Origin: JAGLOK01 sp963676355
GTDB taxonomy: Bacteria > Bacillota > Clostridia > Christensenellales > UMGS416
Assembly: GCA_963676355.1 (NCBI GenBank)
Contig: OY781093.1
Location: 2,418,001 to 2,482,000 of the forward strand
DNA length: 64,000 nucleotides
Reading direction: 5' to 3'
Part shown: in pieces, positions 8,401 through 16,912 of the stretch
Position numbering within the stretch: the stretch's first letter is position 1
How the letters are laid out: each line of letters opens with the position of its first letter
Program-made: the position numbers and the translations under genes
The notes under the pieces: model-generated
Told to the model about the DNA's origin: nothing
Seen by the model: the letters and a program-made list of their open reading frames with translations, nothing else
The model's database searches: none

Positions 8401-9659
8401 ATAAAAGGTGTTATCTCTTTATCTGTATAAACATAGCTATGATAGCTGTCTAATACTTTGCCATCTTTTATTTTAACCGCCGCAATTTCGATTACTTCAT
8501 CTACATTGGCATTAAGCCCCGTGGTTTCCACATCAAAAACCACAAAAGTATCATCCAAGCTATAATCTCTAGCGTTACGCACAATTGGGCTCTTGTCATC
8601 AAAAAGATAGCATTCTAATCCGTATAATACCTTGATTTTAGCCTTGCGTGCTGCATCTGCCACTTCTGGGAAAGCTTGCACTACTCCATGGTCTGTTATG
8701 GCGACGGTGTCATGCCCAAGCTCGGATAGACGTGCTATAAGCTGCTTTATGTCAACCACTCCATCCAAAGTGCTCATCTTTGTGTGAAGATGCATCTCCA
8801 CTCTTTTTTCCGGAGCATTGTCCACTTCGACTTTCGGCTTACCTTCGCAAATGCAGTCTACATTTATCATGAGTTCTCCAGAGAATCTGTCCACCTGCGC
8901 ATGGCCTTCAATTTTCAAATACTTTCCCTTGGATATTCCCTGAAGCTTTTCAATATTTGTTGACGTCTTAACAAAAAGCGTAGTTCCTATTGACGATGTA
9001 TAGTCAGTAATAGCAGTTTTTATTATATAACTTTTTCCACTTTTAGTTTGTATTATTTCATTGCGCAAAACATAGCCTTCAACCAAAACACCGCCGCTTC
9101 TGTCTGTAACATCAGCTATAGCTGTTTTGTCAAAGCCTTTTGGTCTGCCATAAATATGCCCTTCTATTTTGCCCTTGTATTTATATGGAGTTTTTTTTGC
9201 AGCTGGTGCACTTTTCTGAGTAGCTGGAGGCAAAATTTCCTCTTTTTTATGCCTTATTTCAAAACTAATGTTTTTAAAAAAATCATGCCGCTTAGTTTCA
9301 AACTCTAGTATTTCCTTATCAACCTCTTTTGAAACATCAAAATAAAGCCCACTGCCTGAACAAGTGATTTTTGCTTTCGCAATTGCCTCATCGTCCAATG
9401 TTTCACAAAGCAGAGGAATACAGTCTTTTATTTTTTCATTTGTGACTTGTTCTGATGATATGTATATATTGTTTGAAAAGTGTAACAAGTCCCTAAAATA
9501 CTTATTTACCTTTTCAAGCTGGTCTTTATCAGGCACAAGAAAACTTCTGAGCCATACCTTAAGGCTCTTTTCTTTCAGTGAGGAAGTAACTTTCAGTATC
9601 TCCCCTACATACTCACCTGTTTCTGTTTTTACTCTTACAACCTTAATCTTTTCGCTCAA
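5478..9659 (-). CDS. polC: DNA polymerase III alpha subunit, PolC type
   Basis: A 1393-residue replicative polymerase of the Gram-positive PolC class with built-in proofreading. In order: an N-terminal domain, an OB fold (about 160-275), a PHP domain beginning EMHLHTKMSTLDG (about 290), a DnaQ-like 3'-5' exonuclease inserted in it (FVVFDVETTGL near 370, HNAGFDMSFID, HHTALADS), and the polymerase region with the zinc-binding CNKC...CPEC segment and the catalytic PDIDLNFSGEYQ. The frame starts at a TTG codon; no ATG with a ribosome site lies nearby, and an AAAGGG sequence precedes the TTG. It follows ispG by 4 bases, in the rseP-ispG-polC order known from Firmicutes. Confidence 0.97.
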   Translation of the reverse strand: MSEKIKVVRVKTETGEYVGEILKVTSSLKEKSLKVWLRSFLVPDKDQLEKVNKYFRDLLHFSNNIYISSEQVTNEKIKDCIPLLCETLDDEAIAKAKITCSGSGLYFDVSKEVDKEILEFETKRHDFFKNISFEIRHKKEEILPPATQKSAPAAKKTPYKYKGKIEGHIYGRPKGFDKTAIADVTDRSGGVLVEGYVLRNEIIQTKSGKSYIIKTAITDYTSSIGTTLFVKTSTNIEKLQGISKGKYLKIEGHAQVDRFSGELMINVDCICEGKPKVEVDNAPEKRVEMHLHTKMSTLDGVVDIKQLIARLSELGHDTVAITDHGVVQAFPEVADAARKAKIKVLYGLECYLFDDKSPIVRNARDYSLDDTFVVFDVETTGLNANVDEVIEIAAVKIKDGKVLDSYHSYVYTDKEITPFIRNLTGISQKDVENAPNMESVLNQFIKFSEGAVLSAHNAGFDMSFIDMASNKLGIDYDPSCVDTLALSRALLVQFKTFKLSTLCKKLHIPLNNHHTALADSTATAKLLIHLMDLAKNQGIENVWDLDRELGGMAMGRDNIYHAIIFAKNNAGLKDMYKLVSESHLKYMFRGKPHIPKSMLGRMRENLILGSACEAGELYSAILKNKKKKIIEDIAKFYDYLEVQPLGNNEFMIRDNIVSGKERLIEINEKIIELGDKFKKPVVATGDVHFLFKRDEYIRRILMHGQKFSDADLQAPLYYRTTQEMLDEFNYLDPYKAKEIVIDNPRMLADRIEALEPLPPYKLYQPTIEGAKEQVIELTYNRAHEIYGEDLPETVQKRIDKELNSIVGHGYSVLYLIAHKLVKKSNEDGYLVGSRGSVGSSFVAFLMGITEVNPLASHYTCNKCKYSDFDIDTAAYACGPDMPKATCPECGNELIKQGFEIPFEVFLGFEGDKVPDIDLNFSGEYQGVVHKYTEDLLGHKNVFRAGTLSSIAERTAFGFVKGYLDDHNIYAPRAEIDRLVGGLAGVRRTTGQHPGGLIVVPDDMDVYDFTPIQHPADDVASDVITTHFDFNSMHDRLVKLDILGHDDPTMLKMLNQLTGLDPSSIPLDDEKTMSLFSSTEALGVSSDEIMTDMGTYGIPEFGTQFVREMLKDTMPKTFAELVRISGLSHGTDVWLGNAQELIASGKATLLETICTRDDIMNALISYGVDSKVAFDTMESVRKGKGLKDYMEEAMEENDVPEWFVNSCKLIKYMFPKAHAVAYVTMGFRVAYYKVYYPMEYYTAYYTVRADDFDAQIMLGSADEIRRQINELKSVQSVKGEKLGVKEKKILTILEIVLEMKCRGINFVPIDIYQSDATQFKITDKGILPPLNALPGLGDTAAQTVVEARNDGEFKTIEQLRKRAKLNKSMIQLLKETGCIDDMPESDQVSIFDMV

Positions 9660-9663
9660 TCTC

Positions 9664-10722
9664 TTAATGCCCTTTTTCTATCTTTTTTATTATCTCTCTT
9701 TTAAGGGTTGATATTGCTTCTTCATTTAATATTTTTGCAATTATCTCGCCATCTTTAAATATAACAGAGTGCGTCTTGCCTCCGGCTATGCCGATGTCCG
9801 CCTCTTTTGCCTCACCCGGACCGTTTACCACACATCCCATTACGGCTACTTTTATATGTTCTTTAATATCCGCAAACTCATCACGCACTAACCTTGCAAG
9901 TTTTTCCACTTCAATGCAAGTCCTGCCGCATGTAGGACACGATATAATTTCTATTCCGCGCTTGCGATATCCGCACGCATTCAATAAATCCCAAGCTGCA
10001 CGCACTTCCGTGACCGGATCGCCGCTAAGCGATATTCTTATAGTATCCCCAATCCCACGAAGCAAAAGGCTTCCAATTCCTGCACCGGATTTTATAAGCC
10101 CCTGCTCAAGTGTTCCGGCCTCTGTTATTCCAAGATGCTGAGGATAGTCAGACACTCGGTCAAACTCAACACACGCTTCAACAGTTTTCACCACGTCAGA
10201 ACCTTTAAGAGATACAACTATATCATAAAAGCCCATGTCTTCAAGCATTTTTGTGTATTGCTGTGCACTTTTTACCATAGTAATAGGAGTGTTGCCATAT
10301 TCCTTTAGCAGTTCCTTTTGCAAAGAACCGCTGTTTACTCCCACTCTTATCGAAACACCATGGGCCTTTGCGCAATCAACAACTTCTTTTACTCGCTTGT
10401 AGTCCCCTATATTGCCGGGGTTTATGCGAATCTTATCTGCTCCATTTTCAATTGCCAAAATAGCCAATCTATAATCAAAATGAATGTCAGCAACCAAAGG
10501 TATCGCAATCTTTTGCTTTATCTTTGAAAAAGCTTTTGCACTCATTTCATTGTTGGCTGTAGAACGCACTATCTCGCAGCCTGCATTTTGGAGTGCTTGA
10601 ATTTGAGCTATGGTTGCCTCAACATCCGCAGTGTCAGTGTTTGTCATTGATTGAACTGCGACTGGATTTCCGCCGCCAATCTTAACACTGCCGATAGCAA
10701 TTTCTTTTGTGTGGCGCGTCAT
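9664..10722 (-). CDS. ispG: 4-hydroxy-3-methylbut-2-enyl diphosphate synthase
   Basis: IspG (GcpE), the [4Fe-4S] enzyme that converts MEcPP to HMBPP in the non-mevalonate isoprenoid pathway. The 352 residues show the starting GGGNPVAVQSMTNTDT motif, the VADIHFDYRLA strand, RINPGNIGD, and the cluster cysteines in ISCPTCGRT and in VMGCVVNGPGEAKEADIGIAGG. Length fits the short bacterial form. Its start codon overlaps the rseP stop (ATGA), so the two are translationally coupled. Dxr is encoded three genes upstream, and UppS in the same run uses the product pathway. Confidence 0.97.
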   Translation of the reverse strand: MTRHTKEIAIGSVKIGGGNPVAVQSMTNTDTADVEATIAQIQALQNAGCEIVRSTANNEMSAKAFSKIKQKIAIPLVADIHFDYRLAILAIENGADKIRINPGNIGDYKRVKEVVDCAKAHGVSIRVGVNSGSLQKELLKEYGNTPITMVKSAQQYTKMLEDMGFYDIVVSLKGSDVVKTVEACVEFDRVSDYPQHLGITEAGTLEQGLIKSGAGIGSLLLRGIGDTIRISLSGDPVTEVRAAWDLLNACGYRKRGIEIISCPTCGRTCIEVEKLARLVRDEFADIKEHIKVAVMGCVVNGPGEAKEADIGIAGGKTHSVIFKDGEIIAKILNEEAISTLKREIIKKIEKGH

Positions 10723-11762
10723 CCGCCCGTCACCATCCTCACAATATCCTTATATGTAAGAACCACTGCAAGGACAATAAATAATCCAAATCCTATCATC
10801 TGCACCATACCTTCCTGTTCCACAGAAAGTGGTTTTTTCCTTACACCTTCCACACCAAAAAGCACTAGTTTTGAGCCATCCAGCGGAGGGAAAGGAAGAA
10901 GATTAAAGACACCAAGGTTCATTGATATAAATGCAACCATATGAATAAAATCCGTAATGCTCTGTTGTTGAGCTACTTCAGCAATTATACCAATAGATCC
11001 TACTGGTCCAGATATGTCATTAAATCCCTCGCCCCTCGTGATTAACACAAATAAAAATTCTACTAATTGCTTTATCAAACTAAATGAGTACTTTGTGCCT
11101 GAACCAAAAGACTCAAAAAAGTTTTTTTCTTCATAGATAATTTGTTGATTTATTATAATTCCAACAAGATACCTTTTCTGCTCATCAGAATATTTGGGTG
11201 TCACAGTTAAGTCAATAAGTTCATCGTTTCGTTTTACAATAAACTCTATAGCCTCTCCATCGCTTCTTTTAATGGTATTCTGTAAAGCACCAGTGTTTCC
11301 AACAATGTTTTTACCATTAGCCTCAATAAATTCATCACCAGCAAGCATACCTGCTTCGTATGCAGCACTTCCTTCACTTACTTCATACGCAGATATATGA
11401 TATGTTGGATAACCCACTAGGTTTACAAATAAAATAACAAGTATAAGTGCCGTCACTATATTCATCACAGGGCCTGCGAGTGTAACAATTATCCTTTTCC
11501 AAATAGGATTTTTATGAAATTTTAGCTCTCCTTTTTCAATTGACTCTTCATTGTCAAATGCCACATATCCACCAAATGGTATCGCGCGCAGAGAGTATTT
11601 TATTCCGTTTTTCTTTTTGGTAAAAAGTTTAGGGCCCATGCCAATGGCAAACTCAAATATTTCAAACTTAAGCAGTCTGCCTGCCACATAGTGCCCCAAT
11701 TCGTGCACCATAATAAGCACGCCTAATATAAAAATTGCAAGTATTATAAAAAGTATATTCAT
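10719..11762 (-). CDS. rseP: RIP site-2 metalloprotease (RseP/RasP family)
   Basis: A 347-residue intramembrane zinc protease that cuts anti-sigma factors and leftover signal peptides. The HELGH zinc motif is in the first membrane helix (about residues 20-24), a PDZ domain covers about 120-205 (AYEAGMLAGDEFIEANGK), and the third zinc ligand lies in NLLPFPPLDGSKL near 295. Four membrane helices are expected. The place between dxr and ispG is the usual one in Firmicutes. Confidence 0.95.
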   Translation of the reverse strand: MNILFIILAIFILGVLIMVHELGHYVAGRLLKFEIFEFAIGMGPKLFTKKKNGIKYSLRAIPFGGYVAFDNEESIEKGELKFHKNPIWKRIIVTLAGPVMNIVTALILVILFVNLVGYPTYHISAYEVSEGSAAYEAGMLAGDEFIEANGKNIVGNTGALQNTIKRSDGEAIEFIVKRNDELIDLTVTPKYSDEQKRYLVGIIINQQIIYEEKNFFESFGSGTKYSFSLIKQLVEFLFVLITRGEGFNDISGPVGSIGIIAEVAQQQSITDFIHMVAFISMNLGVFNLLPFPPLDGSKLVLFGVEGVRKKPLSVEQEGMVQMIGFGLFIVLAVVLTYKDIVRMVTGG

Positions 11763-11780
11763 TTAATCACATCCTATGGG

Positions 11781-12935
11781 CTATTTACCCGTAATTTTCT
11801 CTATCAATTTTTCGCTATAAACTCTTGTTTGTCTATCTAAAAATAATATATCTTCAAAGCATTCTTCGTCAATTATTTCAGCGCTTGTATACGCTTTGTT
11901 TACAACTTCCATTATCTGCGTGAAAGTAATTTTCTCCTTTAAAAATGCATCTACAGCAACTTCATTTGCTGCATTTATAGCAGCCGCCTTGCCTCCGCCA
12001 TTTCGAAGTGCTTGATATGCAAGCCCAAGCAGGCTGAATGTTTTAATATCAGGCTTTTTAAACTCCAACGCACCACAGCTTAAAAGATCAAGCTTGGGAG
12101 CAGAGCATTTTATTCGCTCAGGATAGGTCAATGCATACTGTATTGGAATGCGCATGTCCGGCATACCAAGTTGTGCCAAAACTGAATTATCTTCAAATTC
12201 AACCAGTGAATGCACAATACTCTTACGATGCACCAAAACGTCTATTTGAGAGGCTTCTACGCCAAACAGCCATTTCGCCTCAATAACCTCAAGCCCCTTG
12301 TTCATAAGCGTAGCAGAATCTATTGTTATCTTGCCACCCATTTCCCAATTTGGATGCTTTAGTGCCATCTTTTTTGTCACTTTCGACAAATCATCCCTTG
12401 TATATCCGAAAAACGGTCCGCCTGAAGCTGTAAGCAAAATCCTTTTCAATGATTTCTTATTTTCTTCATTTTGTAAACACTGAAATATCGCAGAGTGCTC
12501 GCTGTCCACAGGGATAATTTGAACTCCGTTTCCACGAGCAAGCTTTGTTATATAGGCACCACCACCCACCAGCGTTTCCTTGTTGGCAAGCGCTATGGTC
12601 ATCTGCTTTTTTATACATTCCGCAGTTACAGGAAGCCCTGCAAGCCCCACTATAGCCGTGACTGCAATGTCAGCCTCCGCTTCACGGCACATTTCAATAA
12701 GGCCCTGTTTTCCACAAAATGCTTTTACATCCCCCGTTATATTCTTGAACGAATCTTCATCACTAAGTGCAGCATAAGGAGGATTAAACTCTGCTATTTG
12801 TTCATTTAAAAGTTTATAGTTCGAATGAGCAGAAATCCCGACCACTTCAAAGCGTTCAGGATGATTTCTGACTATTTCTAAAGTCTGCGTGCCTATTGAA
12901 CCCGTAGAGCCAATTATTAAAAGTTTTTTTTTCAT
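11781..12935 (-). CDS. dxr: 1-deoxy-D-xylulose 5-phosphate reductoisomerase
   Basis: Dxr (IspC) makes MEP from DXP with NADPH, the first committed step of the MEP pathway. The 384 residues begin with the nucleotide-binding GSTGSIGTQTLEIV, followed by LANKETLVGGG, the metal-binding PVDSEHSAIFQCL, the flexible loop ALKHPNWEMGGKITIDSATLMNKGLE, and LGMPDMRIPIQYAL. All signature segments are intact. It lies 8 bases after cdsA and 18 before rseP. Confidence 0.97.
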   Translation of the reverse strand: MKKKLLIIGSTGSIGTQTLEIVRNHPERFEVVGISAHSNYKLLNEQIAEFNPPYAALSDEDSFKNITGDVKAFCGKQGLIEMCREAEADIAVTAIVGLAGLPVTAECIKKQMTIALANKETLVGGGAYITKLARGNGVQIIPVDSEHSAIFQCLQNEENKKSLKRILLTASGGPFFGYTRDDLSKVTKKMALKHPNWEMGGKITIDSATLMNKGLEVIEAKWLFGVEASQIDVLVHRKSIVHSLVEFEDNSVLAQLGMPDMRIPIQYALTYPERIKCSAPKLDLLSCGALEFKKPDIKTFSLLGLAYQALRNGGGKAAAINAANEVAVDAFLKEKITFTQIMEVVNKAYTSAEIIDEECFEDILFLDRQTRVYSEKLIEKITGK

Positions 12936-12943
12936 ATATTTCC

Positions 12944-13750
12944 CTAGATAATAAAAATGCTAAAGTATGTGTATATTGCAATTGCTGAAAGCAAGTATGA
13001 ATCCAGTCTGTCCAACACTCCACCATGCCCCGGGAATATGTTCCCAAAATCTTTTATCTTGCAAAATCTTTTTACAGCAGAGGCAATCAAATCTCCTGGT
13101 ACTGAAAACACGCTTGAGATAATACATCCAAAAAGAAGGTGTGCCCAATGTATATCGATTATCTGGCTTTGTTTTAGCAGGAAAAGAACTATAAATCCGA
13201 TTGAAACAGAACCTACTATTCCTCCTATTGCTCCCTCAACAGTTTTATTAGGGCTAAGCAATGGCGCTAGCTTTCTCTTACCAAACTTTCTGCCAACAAA
13301 AAAGGCAAATGTGTCGTTAAGCGATGCTATTATCAGCGTCATACTCATTGCTATCACCGAGTATATATGAGGCTCAATTGTTTTAATCATGAACAAAAAA
13401 TAAAAAGGAATAGCAGGATAGCAAAGCATAAACTGCGACATTATGATATCCATGAAGTTTCTTTCAGGATACAAAACCGCCCAGCACATGTTAAGCCCCA
13501 TCATTATTCCAAAAAGCATTAGCACGCCTTCTGTGCCAAAGTAATAGTCTGTAGGATAAATAAGGATTAAAAGCAAAATCCCCGTCCAAAGTGTTGGAGT
13601 GTACCCCGCTTTATTAAGCGCCTTTGACATCTCCACCTGTGCAAGAATTCCAAAAATTAAAACCATTGCTGTCAAAGCTATTGAATCCAAAAAAACAACT
13701 GCAAAAAGCAGTATTGCAAGCGGTATTCCGACCATCACTCTTTGTTTCAT
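12944..13750 (-). CDS. cdsA: Phosphatidate cytidylyltransferase
   Basis: A 268-residue membrane enzyme making CDP-diacylglycerol from phosphatidate and CTP for phospholipid synthesis. It has around seven or eight hydrophobic helices and the C-terminal family signature GDLIASAVKRFCKIKD followed by FPGHGGVLDRLDSYL with the catalytic Asp residues. DTFAFFVGRKFGKRKLAPLLSPNKTVEG is the usual central segment. It sits between uppS and dxr as in other Firmicutes. Confidence 0.96.
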   Translation of the reverse strand: MKQRVMVGIPLAILLFAVVFLDSIALTAMVLIFGILAQVEMSKALNKAGYTPTLWTGILLLILIYPTDYYFGTEGVLMLFGIMMGLNMCWAVLYPERNFMDIIMSQFMLCYPAIPFYFLFMIKTIEPHIYSVIAMSMTLIIASLNDTFAFFVGRKFGKRKLAPLLSPNKTVEGAIGGIVGSVSIGFIVLFLLKQSQIIDIHWAHLLFGCIISSVFSVPGDLIASAVKRFCKIKDFGNIFPGHGGVLDRLDSYLLSAIAIYTYFSIFII

Positions 13751-13758
13751 AATATATC

Positions 13759-14499
13759 CTATATCTTACCGTATCTTCTTTTTCGTTTTGAAAAATCAAT
13801 CAATGCTTTCTCATATTCCTTTTCATCAAAATCCGGCCACAGTACTTCAGGGAAATAAAGCTCAGAATATGATGTCTGAAACAGCATAAAGTTACTGAGT
13901 CTCATTTCGCCGCTTGTGCGGATAACAAGATCGGGATCAGGTAATCCACCCGTGTACATATAGTCAGACAATGTTTGTTCAGAAATCTCTTCTTCCATTA
14001 TCTTACCGCTTTTAATATCATTCATAATATTTTTAAAAGCACGAAGCATTTCAAGTCTTCCGCCGTAATTTAGTGCTATGTTTACTACAAGACCGCTATT
14101 GTTTTTTGTAGTCTCAATAGCGTTTTCAATAGCAGCTTTGCATTTAGGAGGAAATTTAGCGAGCTCTCCCATAAAGCGGATGTTTACGTTGTTTTCGTGA
14201 AGCTCTTTAAGTTCTTTGGTTAAAAACTCAACCAGCAAATCCATAAGAACACTCACTTCATCTTTTGGTCTTGCCCAGTTTTCTGTTGAAAAAGCGTATA
14301 AAGTAAGCACCTCTATTCCAACATCAGAGCTCATAGTGATAACACCCCGAAGCGCTTCCACCCCTGCTCTGTGACCAAACGAGCGCGGCATAAGGCGTTT
14401 TTTTGCCCATCTACCATTTCCATCCATAATAGCTGCCACATGTCTTGGCAAATCTACGTTTTCAAGATTTTTATATTTAGTTTTGCTGTTTTTGCTCAT
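13759..14499 (-). CDS. uppS: Undecaprenyl diphosphate synthase
   Basis: A 246-residue cis-prenyltransferase that builds the C55 lipid carrier for cell wall polymers. The catalytic loop HVAAIMDGNGRWAKKR (Asp near residue 26), the ALNYGGR segment, and DLVIRTSGEMRLSNFMLFQTSYSELYF are diagnostic. No strong ribosome site is seen before the ATG; the frame overlaps the 77-residue frame upstream by 23 bases, so coupling to that frame is likely. Confidence 0.96.
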   Translation of the reverse strand: MSKNSKTKYKNLENVDLPRHVAAIMDGNGRWAKKRLMPRSFGHRAGVEALRGVITMSSDVGIEVLTLYAFSTENWARPKDEVSVLMDLLVEFLTKELKELHENNVNIRFMGELAKFPPKCKAAIENAIETTKNNSGLVVNIALNYGGRLEMLRAFKNIMNDIKSGKIMEEEISEQTLSDYMYTGGLPDPDLVIRTSGEMRLSNFMLFQTSYSELYFPEVLWPDFDEKEYEKALIDFSKRKRRYGKI

Positions 14500-14710
14500 A
14501 ATTCAATGTAGGGAATCCTGTTATATCACAAACAAGCACTTCCCTACTATCTTTCTTTATAATCTTATATCTTACTGCACGCTTTACTGGATAGTCATAT
14601 CTTCCGTTGCTTAAGTCATGAAATTCAGCTTCAATTCCCTTCTCTAGGCAAATCACTTTTATTTCATCCATAGACATACCATGCATGTCGGGCAACTTAT
14701 TATACTTCAA
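14477..14710 (-). CDS. Small conserved-position protein between frr and uppS, unknown
   Basis: A 77-residue frame filling the gap between frr and uppS. It overlaps the frr end by 11 bases and the uppS start by 23, the kind of packing seen between coupled genes. It would start at TTG (14708-14710), four bases after an AAGGAG sequence inside the frr 3' end; an internal ATG nine codons on lacks a site. The sequence begins with a DxxGMSMDEIKVICLEKGI helix and has a mixed hydrophilic beta-rich remainder (RYDYPVKRAVRYKIIKK, EVLVCDITGFPTLNYE). I do not recognise a family. No membrane segment is seen. Confidence 0.6.
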   Translation of the reverse strand: MKYNKLPDMHGMSMDEIKVICLEKGIEAEFHDLSNGRYDYPVKRAVRYKIIKKDSREVLVCDITGFPTLNYEQKQQN

Positions 14711-15260
14711 GAATCTCCTTTTCCTTGTCGCTAATAAGCTTATCTATATTGCTAATGTGATCATCAGTATATTTTTGAACTGTTTTTTCATCACGGCGCA
14801 AATCATCTTCTGTAAGCTCATTATCTTTTTCCATCTTAATTAAATGTTTATTAGCGTCATGTCTTATAGCACGAACAGCAACTTTTGCTTCTTCACCGAG
14901 TCTGTGAATAGTTTTTACAAGATTCTTTCTGCGCTCCTGAGTAAGCTCCGGGATAACAAGGCGTATAATTTTGCCATCATTCATTGGATTTATTCCAAGA
15001 TCAGAAGCTTGAATCGCTTTTTCGATCTCATGAATGAGGCTTACATCCCAAGGTGCTACAACCAACATGCGCGGCTCCGGTGCCGATATGTTTCCGACCT
15101 GATTTAAAGGTGTGGCTGTGCCATAATAGTCTACCATAATACGTTCCAACAATTGTGGGTTAGCCCTTCCAGCTCTTAATCCAACAAATTCATGGTTTAA
15201 GTGTTCCACTGCTTTATTCATACGTTCTTTGGTGTCAGCCAATAATTCAACGTTTGTCAT
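14700..15260 (-). CDS. frr: Ribosome recycling factor
   Basis: RRF, which with EF-G splits the post-termination ribosome. The 186-residue protein has the usual features: RMNKAVEHLNHEFVGLRAGRANPQLLERI at the N-terminus, VDYYGTATPLNQVGNISAPEPRML in the small domain, and VRAIRHDANKHLIKMEKDNELTEDDLRRDEKTVQKYTDD split over the final helices. Start ATG has a GGAGGA-type site. A terminator hairpin at 15401-15425 lies upstream, so frr may have its own promoter or depend on read-through from pyrH. Confidence 0.97.
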   Translation of the reverse strand: MTNVELLADTKERMNKAVEHLNHEFVGLRAGRANPQLLERIMVDYYGTATPLNQVGNISAPEPRMLVVAPWDVSLIHEIEKAIQASDLGINPMNDGKIIRLVIPELTQERRKNLVKTIHRLGEEAKVAVRAIRHDANKHLIKMEKDNELTEDDLRRDEKTVQKYTDDHISNIDKLISDKEKEILEV

Positions 15261-15400
15261 TTTATCCTCCGCATCATTCTTTACTTGTTTTATATTTTAA
15301 CTAACTTTTACTTTTTTCACAAGTGAATTATGAGCTTTTTTAAACTCAGTCAAAGATAATTCATAATATGTATATCATGATTTTGTTTGTTTTTTGGCAT

Positions 15401-15425
15401 ATAAAAAGCGGCATAAAAGCCGCTT
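15401..15425 (-). terminator. Terminator after pyrH
   Basis: A perfect 7-base GC-rich stem (15406-15412 with 15419-15425), loop of six, with five Ts following on the minus strand. It lies 16 bases past the pyrH stop. Confidence 0.8.
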
Positions 15426-15441
15426 CATTTAATATTTACAA

Positions 15442-16176
15442 TTAATAATACTCTGTTTTCACATCATTTGATACGTATGTTCCCTGTACTATGCCTTCAA
15501 TAGCATTATTTATTGAATCCTTTGCATTAAGTTCAAACACAAGTGCAGGCATATTCCCATCCTTACACATTACTGTAGCTGTCAAGTCCATAACCCTTAG
15601 CTGCTTTTCCAAAACGTCATCGTAGCTAATTGATTTAAATCTCTTAGCATCAGAATTCTTGCTTGGATCGCTATCATATACACCATCAATATTTTTTGCG
15701 AGCAATATACAATCCGCTTCTATTTCAAGTGCTCTAAGCGAAGCCGCTGTGTCTGTTGTAAAAAACGGATTTCCCGTTCCAGCAGCAAAGATCACTATTT
15801 TGCCTTCATTCAGCATTTCAACAGCCTCTGATGTCTTATACATCCTCGCAAACTTATGCATCTCAAGCGCAGACATTACGCAAGCTTTTGATCCAAGTCT
15901 GTTAAGCATATCTTCGATCATAATAGCATTTAGCACAGTTGCAAGCATTCCCATATTGTCAGCGGAAACAGCATTCATTTCATCACTTAATCTTCCGCGC
16001 CAAATATTACCTGCTCCCACAACAATTGCAACCTGAACTCCAGTGTCCGCAACATTTTTAATCTGCATGCAGACTTTTTTAACGGTATCCATACAGAAAC
16101 CCTGACCTTTTTCCCCAGCCATTGCTTCACCGCTAAGTTTAATTAACACACGCTCAAATTTCATTTCATTCTCCAT
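15442..16176 (-). CDS. pyrH: UMP kinase
   Basis: A 244-residue amino acid kinase-fold enzyme phosphorylating UMP to UDP. Visible are VLIKLSGEAMAGEKGQGF, VVGAGNIWRGRLS, the DNMGMLATVLNAIMIEDMLNRLG helix and AAGTGNPFFTTDTAASLRALEI. Position after rpsB-tsf and before frr is the standard bacterial order. Hairpin terminators lie on both sides, so it may be expressed largely by read-through. Confidence 0.97.
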   Translation of the reverse strand: MENEMKFERVLIKLSGEAMAGEKGQGFCMDTVKKVCMQIKNVADTGVQVAIVVGAGNIWRGRLSDEMNAVSADNMGMLATVLNAIMIEDMLNRLGSKACVMSALEMHKFARMYKTSEAVEMLNEGKIVIFAAGTGNPFFTTDTAASLRALEIEADCILLAKNIDGVYDSDPSKNSDAKRFKSISYDDVLEKQLRVMDLTATVMCKDGNMPALVFELNAKDSINNAIEGIVQGTYVSNDVKTEYY

Positions 16177-16191
16177 CCCATAAAAATAGGT

Positions 16192-16219
16192 AAAAAAAAG
16201 GGGTAAATACCCCTTTTTT
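16192..16219. terminator. Terminator between tsf and pyrH
   Basis: A GGGG/CCCC stem extended by a run of As and Ts (core 16200-16203 with 16210-16213) gives a strong hairpin with a T run on both strands. It follows the tsf stop by a few bases and would end or reduce transcription from the rpsB promoter. Confidence 0.75.
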
Positions 16220-16221
16220 GA

Positions 16222-16872
16222 TTATTTCATTTGGCTTTGTACTTCAGCTGCAAAATCTTCTTCTTTTTTCTCAAGCCCTTCACCCATCATATATCGTGTA
16301 AAACGTCTTATACTAATGTTTTCACCAAGCTTAGCGATAAGAGCTGTCTGCACATCTGCTACGGTTTTATCAGTATCTTTAACAAAATCCTGATCCATCA
16401 AGCAGATTTGCTTAAAGTATTTTTTTATTCTTCCTTCAACCATTTTTTCGGCTATGTTTTGAGGCTTGCCCTCAGACATTGCCTGAGTTGTAAGAAATTC
16501 TTTTTCTTTATTTACTACTTCCTCAGGAACTTCACTCTGTGACACATAAAGAGGATTAGTAGCTGCTATCTGCATAGCGATGTCTTTTACAAAATCTTTG
16601 AATCCATCAGTTTTTGCAACGAAATCTGTTTCACAGTTTACTTCTACCAAAACACCGATTTTGCCGCCCATATGTATATAAGAGCCTACAACGCCTTCTG
16701 CTGCTACTCTGCCTGCACGCTTTGCTGCTGCTGCAAGACCTTTTTCACGTAGTATCTCTGTTGCTTTTTCTGTATCACCATCTGCTTCTACCATTGCTTT
16801 TTTGCAATCCATCATTCCTGCGCCTGTTGCTTCGCGCAGTGCCATTACGTCCTTTGCTGTAAAATTAGGCAT
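16222..16872 (-). CDS. tsf: Elongation factor Ts
   Basis: The nucleotide exchange factor for EF-Tu. The 216-residue short form starts MPNFTAKDVMALREATGAGMMDCKKAM, has EADGDTEKATEILREKGLAAAAKRAGR and the EF-Tu contact loop VEVNCETDFVAK. It lacks the longer second subdomain found in some species, which is normal for many Firmicutes. It follows rpsB by 40 bases. Confidence 0.97.
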   Translation of the reverse strand: MPNFTAKDVMALREATGAGMMDCKKAMVEADGDTEKATEILREKGLAAAAKRAGRVAAEGVVGSYIHMGGKIGVLVEVNCETDFVAKTDGFKDFVKDIAMQIAATNPLYVSQSEVPEEVVNKEKEFLTTQAMSEGKPQNIAEKMVEGRIKKYFKQICLMDQDFVKDTDKTVADVQTALIAKLGENISIRRFTRYMMGEGLEKKEEDFAAEVQSQMK

Positions 16873-16912
16873 AAATTTGCTCCTTTATATTAAGTTAAAT
16901 TATTTTCTTATA

